From contig NZ_FNFP01000002.1 of assembly GCF_900100845.1 (NCBI RefSeq), positions 124,001-188,000 on the forward strand: a stretch of DNA of 64,000 nucleotides, in the 5' to 3' direction. Numbering within the stretch: position 1 is the stretch's first letter; each line of letters starts with the position of its first letter. Origin of the DNA: Natronincola ferrireducens (GTDB lineage Bacteria; Bacillota; Clostridia; Peptostreptococcales; Natronincolaceae). The position numbers were made by a program, and so were the translations under genes. This document shows positions 62,495 to 64,000 of the stretch, in pieces. Below the pieces are notes generated by a model. It saw nothing but the letters and a program-made list of their open reading frames with translations, was not told the origin of the DNA and searched no databases.

Positions 62495-64000
62495 ATGTTG
62501 GCAAAAGTTAAGACCTCTTGTTATTATGGGCTATTGGCTACAGAGATTGAAGTAGAAGTTGATATAACCAATGGTTTACCTGTGGTCAATATAGTGGGAT
62601 TACCAGATGTTGCTTTAAAGGAATCCAAAGAAAGAGTAAGATCTGCAATCAATAACAGTGGACTAGAATTTCCTTTGAAAAGAATTACTATAAATCTTTC
62701 ACCCGCCGACACAAAAAAAGAAGGAACCCATTTTGATTTACCTATAGCACTAGGTATATTAGCAGCCTCTGGGCAAATACAATTAGCAAAATTAGCTCAA
62801 GTAGTAGTGTTAGGAGAGTTATCCTTAGATGGTGAAGTTAATCGTGTAAACGGAGTACTACCAATGCTTTTAGAAATGTATACTCAGGGTTTTAGAAAAG
62901 TAATACTGCCTTTAGCCAACATAGAAGAAGCAAAAGCTGTCAGGGATCTTGAATGTATTGGTATTCAATCACTGAAGGAATTAATTTCTTTTATTAATAA
63001 TGAGGTGGAAATAGAAACCCATACTGGAAGTGTGTTAGCAACATGGGGCAATGCTGAATTTCAAGAAGATTTTAAAGACTTAAGAGGGCAGGAAAACTTA
63101 AAAAGAGGATTAGAAATTGCAGCTGCTGGAAGTCACAACCTATTGATGATAGGTCCTCCTGGTTCAGGAAAGACCATGGCGGCACGGCGATTGCCTTCAA
63201 TCATGCCTAAATTAACTTTTGAAGAAGCTATGGAGATAACTAAGATATATAGTGTTGCTGGACTATTAGATGCCAACAAAGGTTTAATCACCCAAAGACC
63301 CTTTAGATCCCCACATCATACAGCCTCAATGGTTGCATTAACAGGTGGGGGCAGGATACCAAAGCCAGGTGAAGTTTCATTAAGTCATTATGGTGTCTTG
63401 TTTTTAGATGAGCTACTGGAATTTAATAAAAATGTATTAGAAGTATTGAGACAGCCTATAGAAGATGGACACATCACCATATCTAGGGTAAATGCTTCCT
63501 TTACTTTCCCAGCTAAATTCATGCTGATAGGTTCCATGAATCCTTGTCCCTGTGGCTACTATGGCAGTGAAAATAGAGGGCATACTTGTAATTGTACTAT
63601 CCAGCAGGTTAACCGATATGTCAGCAAAGTATCGGGACCATTATTAGATCGTATGGATATAGTTATAGAAACAGCAGCTGTTTCCTACGGAGATTTGACC
63701 AGCAATATAAAGGCAGAAGGTTCAAAGGAAATTCGCAAAAGAGTAGAAAAAGCCCGTCAGAAGCAGTTAGATAGATACGAAGGAACACAGTTTATGGTTA
63801 ATAGTCAATTAACCCCATCAGCCTTAAAAAAGTACTGTCATCTAGATAGTAATTCCCATAATTTATTAAGTAATGCTTTTTCTAAGCTCAATCTAAGTGC
63901 TAGAGCATATAATAGAATTATTAAAATTAGTAGAACCATTGCTGATTTAGATGAAAGTGATAGCATAAAAAGCCATCATGTGGCAGAAGCATTACAATAT
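62495..64000 (+). CDS. comM: YifB/ComM family Mg-chelatase-like ATPase (3' end cut by the window)
   Basis: The frame runs from ATG 62495 to the window edge (502 codons), close to the family's total of about 510. It has the N-terminal Lon-protease-like domain (MLAKVKTSCYYGLLATEIEVE is split here as MLAKVKTSCYYG...IEVEVDI; GLPDVALKESKERV; DLPIALGILAASG), Walker A GPPGSGKTMAA, SPHHTASMVALTGGG, Walker B VLFLDELLEF and a Cys-rich NPCPCGYYG. ComM in other bacteria is a branch-migration helicase in natural transformation; YifB roles in clostridia are untested. Confidence 0.92.
   Translation, partial: MLAKVKTSCYYGLLATEIEVEVDITNGLPVVNIVGLPDVALKESKERVRSAINNSGLEFPLKRITINLSPADTKKEGTHFDLPIALGILAASGQIQLAKLAQVVVLGELSLDGEVNRVNGVLPMLLEMYTQGFRKVILPLANIEEAKAVRDLECIGIQSLKELISFINNEVEIETHTGSVLATWGNAEFQEDFKDLRGQENLKRGLEIAAAGSHNLLMIGPPGSGKTMAARRLPSIMPKLTFEEAMEITKIYSVAGLLDANKGLITQRPFRSPHHTASMVALTGGGRIPKPGEVSLSHYGVLFLDELLEFNKNVLEVLRQPIEDGHITISRVNASFTFPAKFMLIGSMNPCPCGYYGSENRGHTCNCTIQQVNRYVSKVSGPLLDRMDIVIETAAVSYGDLTSNIKAEGSKEIRKRVEKARQKQLDRYEGTQFMVNSQLTPSALKKYCHLDSNSHNLLSNAFSKLNLSARAYNRIIKISRTIADLDESDSIKSHHVAEALQY

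Overview
The window is an AT-rich, low-GC Firmicute chromosome segment, most probably from a spore-forming, anaerobic clostridium of the Alkaliphilus/Natronincola type. This is an inference from the gene set (ylbJ, a yteA-like gene, a DUF5665 gene, FabK as enoyl-ACP reductase, FapR, PrkC with three PASTA domains, RqcH, remA) and from protein style. No marker RNA is present to fix the genus. Almost every gene lies on the plus strand. Exceptions are rqcH, rpmB, ylbJ and tmcAL. No tRNA, rRNA, CRISPR array, intact insertion sequence or prophage was seen. Many genes begin with TTG or GTG behind a strong Shine-Dalgarno (SD) sequence, and I reset many starts on that basis.

Layout: (1) 1-3000 is the only accessory-looking part. 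It holds the tail of a flotillin-like gene, an SOS-type promoter with two LexA boxes driving a 29-residue peptide and a LexA DNA-binding domain without its protease half, a gene-poor stretch with three perfect Spo0A boxes and a palindromic repeat, a polysaccharide deacetylase, and a 53-residue membrane protein behind a sigma-E-like promoter. (2) 3.1-7.1 kb is a division cluster: HlyD-like protein, yggS, sepF, yggT, ylmH, divIVA. (3) 7.2-14.1 kb holds mtnN, a DUF5665 gene, a yteA-like gene, lspA, an rluD-type gene, pyrR, rqcH (minus) and dapF. (4) 14.2-30.7 kb is the conserved yloC-to-yloS region: yicC, remA, gmk, rpoZ, coaBC, priA, def, fmt, DUF116, zinc peptidase, rsmB, rlmN, prpC, prkC, rsgA, rpe, thiN. 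(5) 30.7-41.2 kb holds rpmB (minus), yloU, yloV, recG, rsmD, coaD, a coiled-coil gene, ylbJ and tmcAL (minus), and ackA. (6) 41.3-49.3 kb holds yceD-rpmF and then a complete type II fatty-acid operon, fapR-plsX-fabH-fabK-fabD-fabG-acpP-fabF, preceded by an array of FapR-type operators. (7) 49.4-64 kb holds rnc, a radical SAM gene, smc, ftsY, ylxM, ffh, rpsP, khpA, rimM, trmD, rplS, rbgA, rnhB, yraN and comM (cut by the window end).

Most of the window is core housekeeping: translation and ribosome maturation, protein targeting (ftsY/ylxM/ffh), lipid synthesis under malonyl-CoA control, replication restart and recombination (priA, recG), cell division, and the PrpC/PrkC signalling pair. The novelty lies mostly in small regulatory or peptide features: the SOS-controlled truncated LexA unit, the Spo0A-box cluster, the sigma-E-like small ORF, palindromic operators over the dapF and ylxM promoters, the multi-site FapR operator, a long 9-nt tandem repeat inside ftsY, and a hairpin between acpP and fabF.
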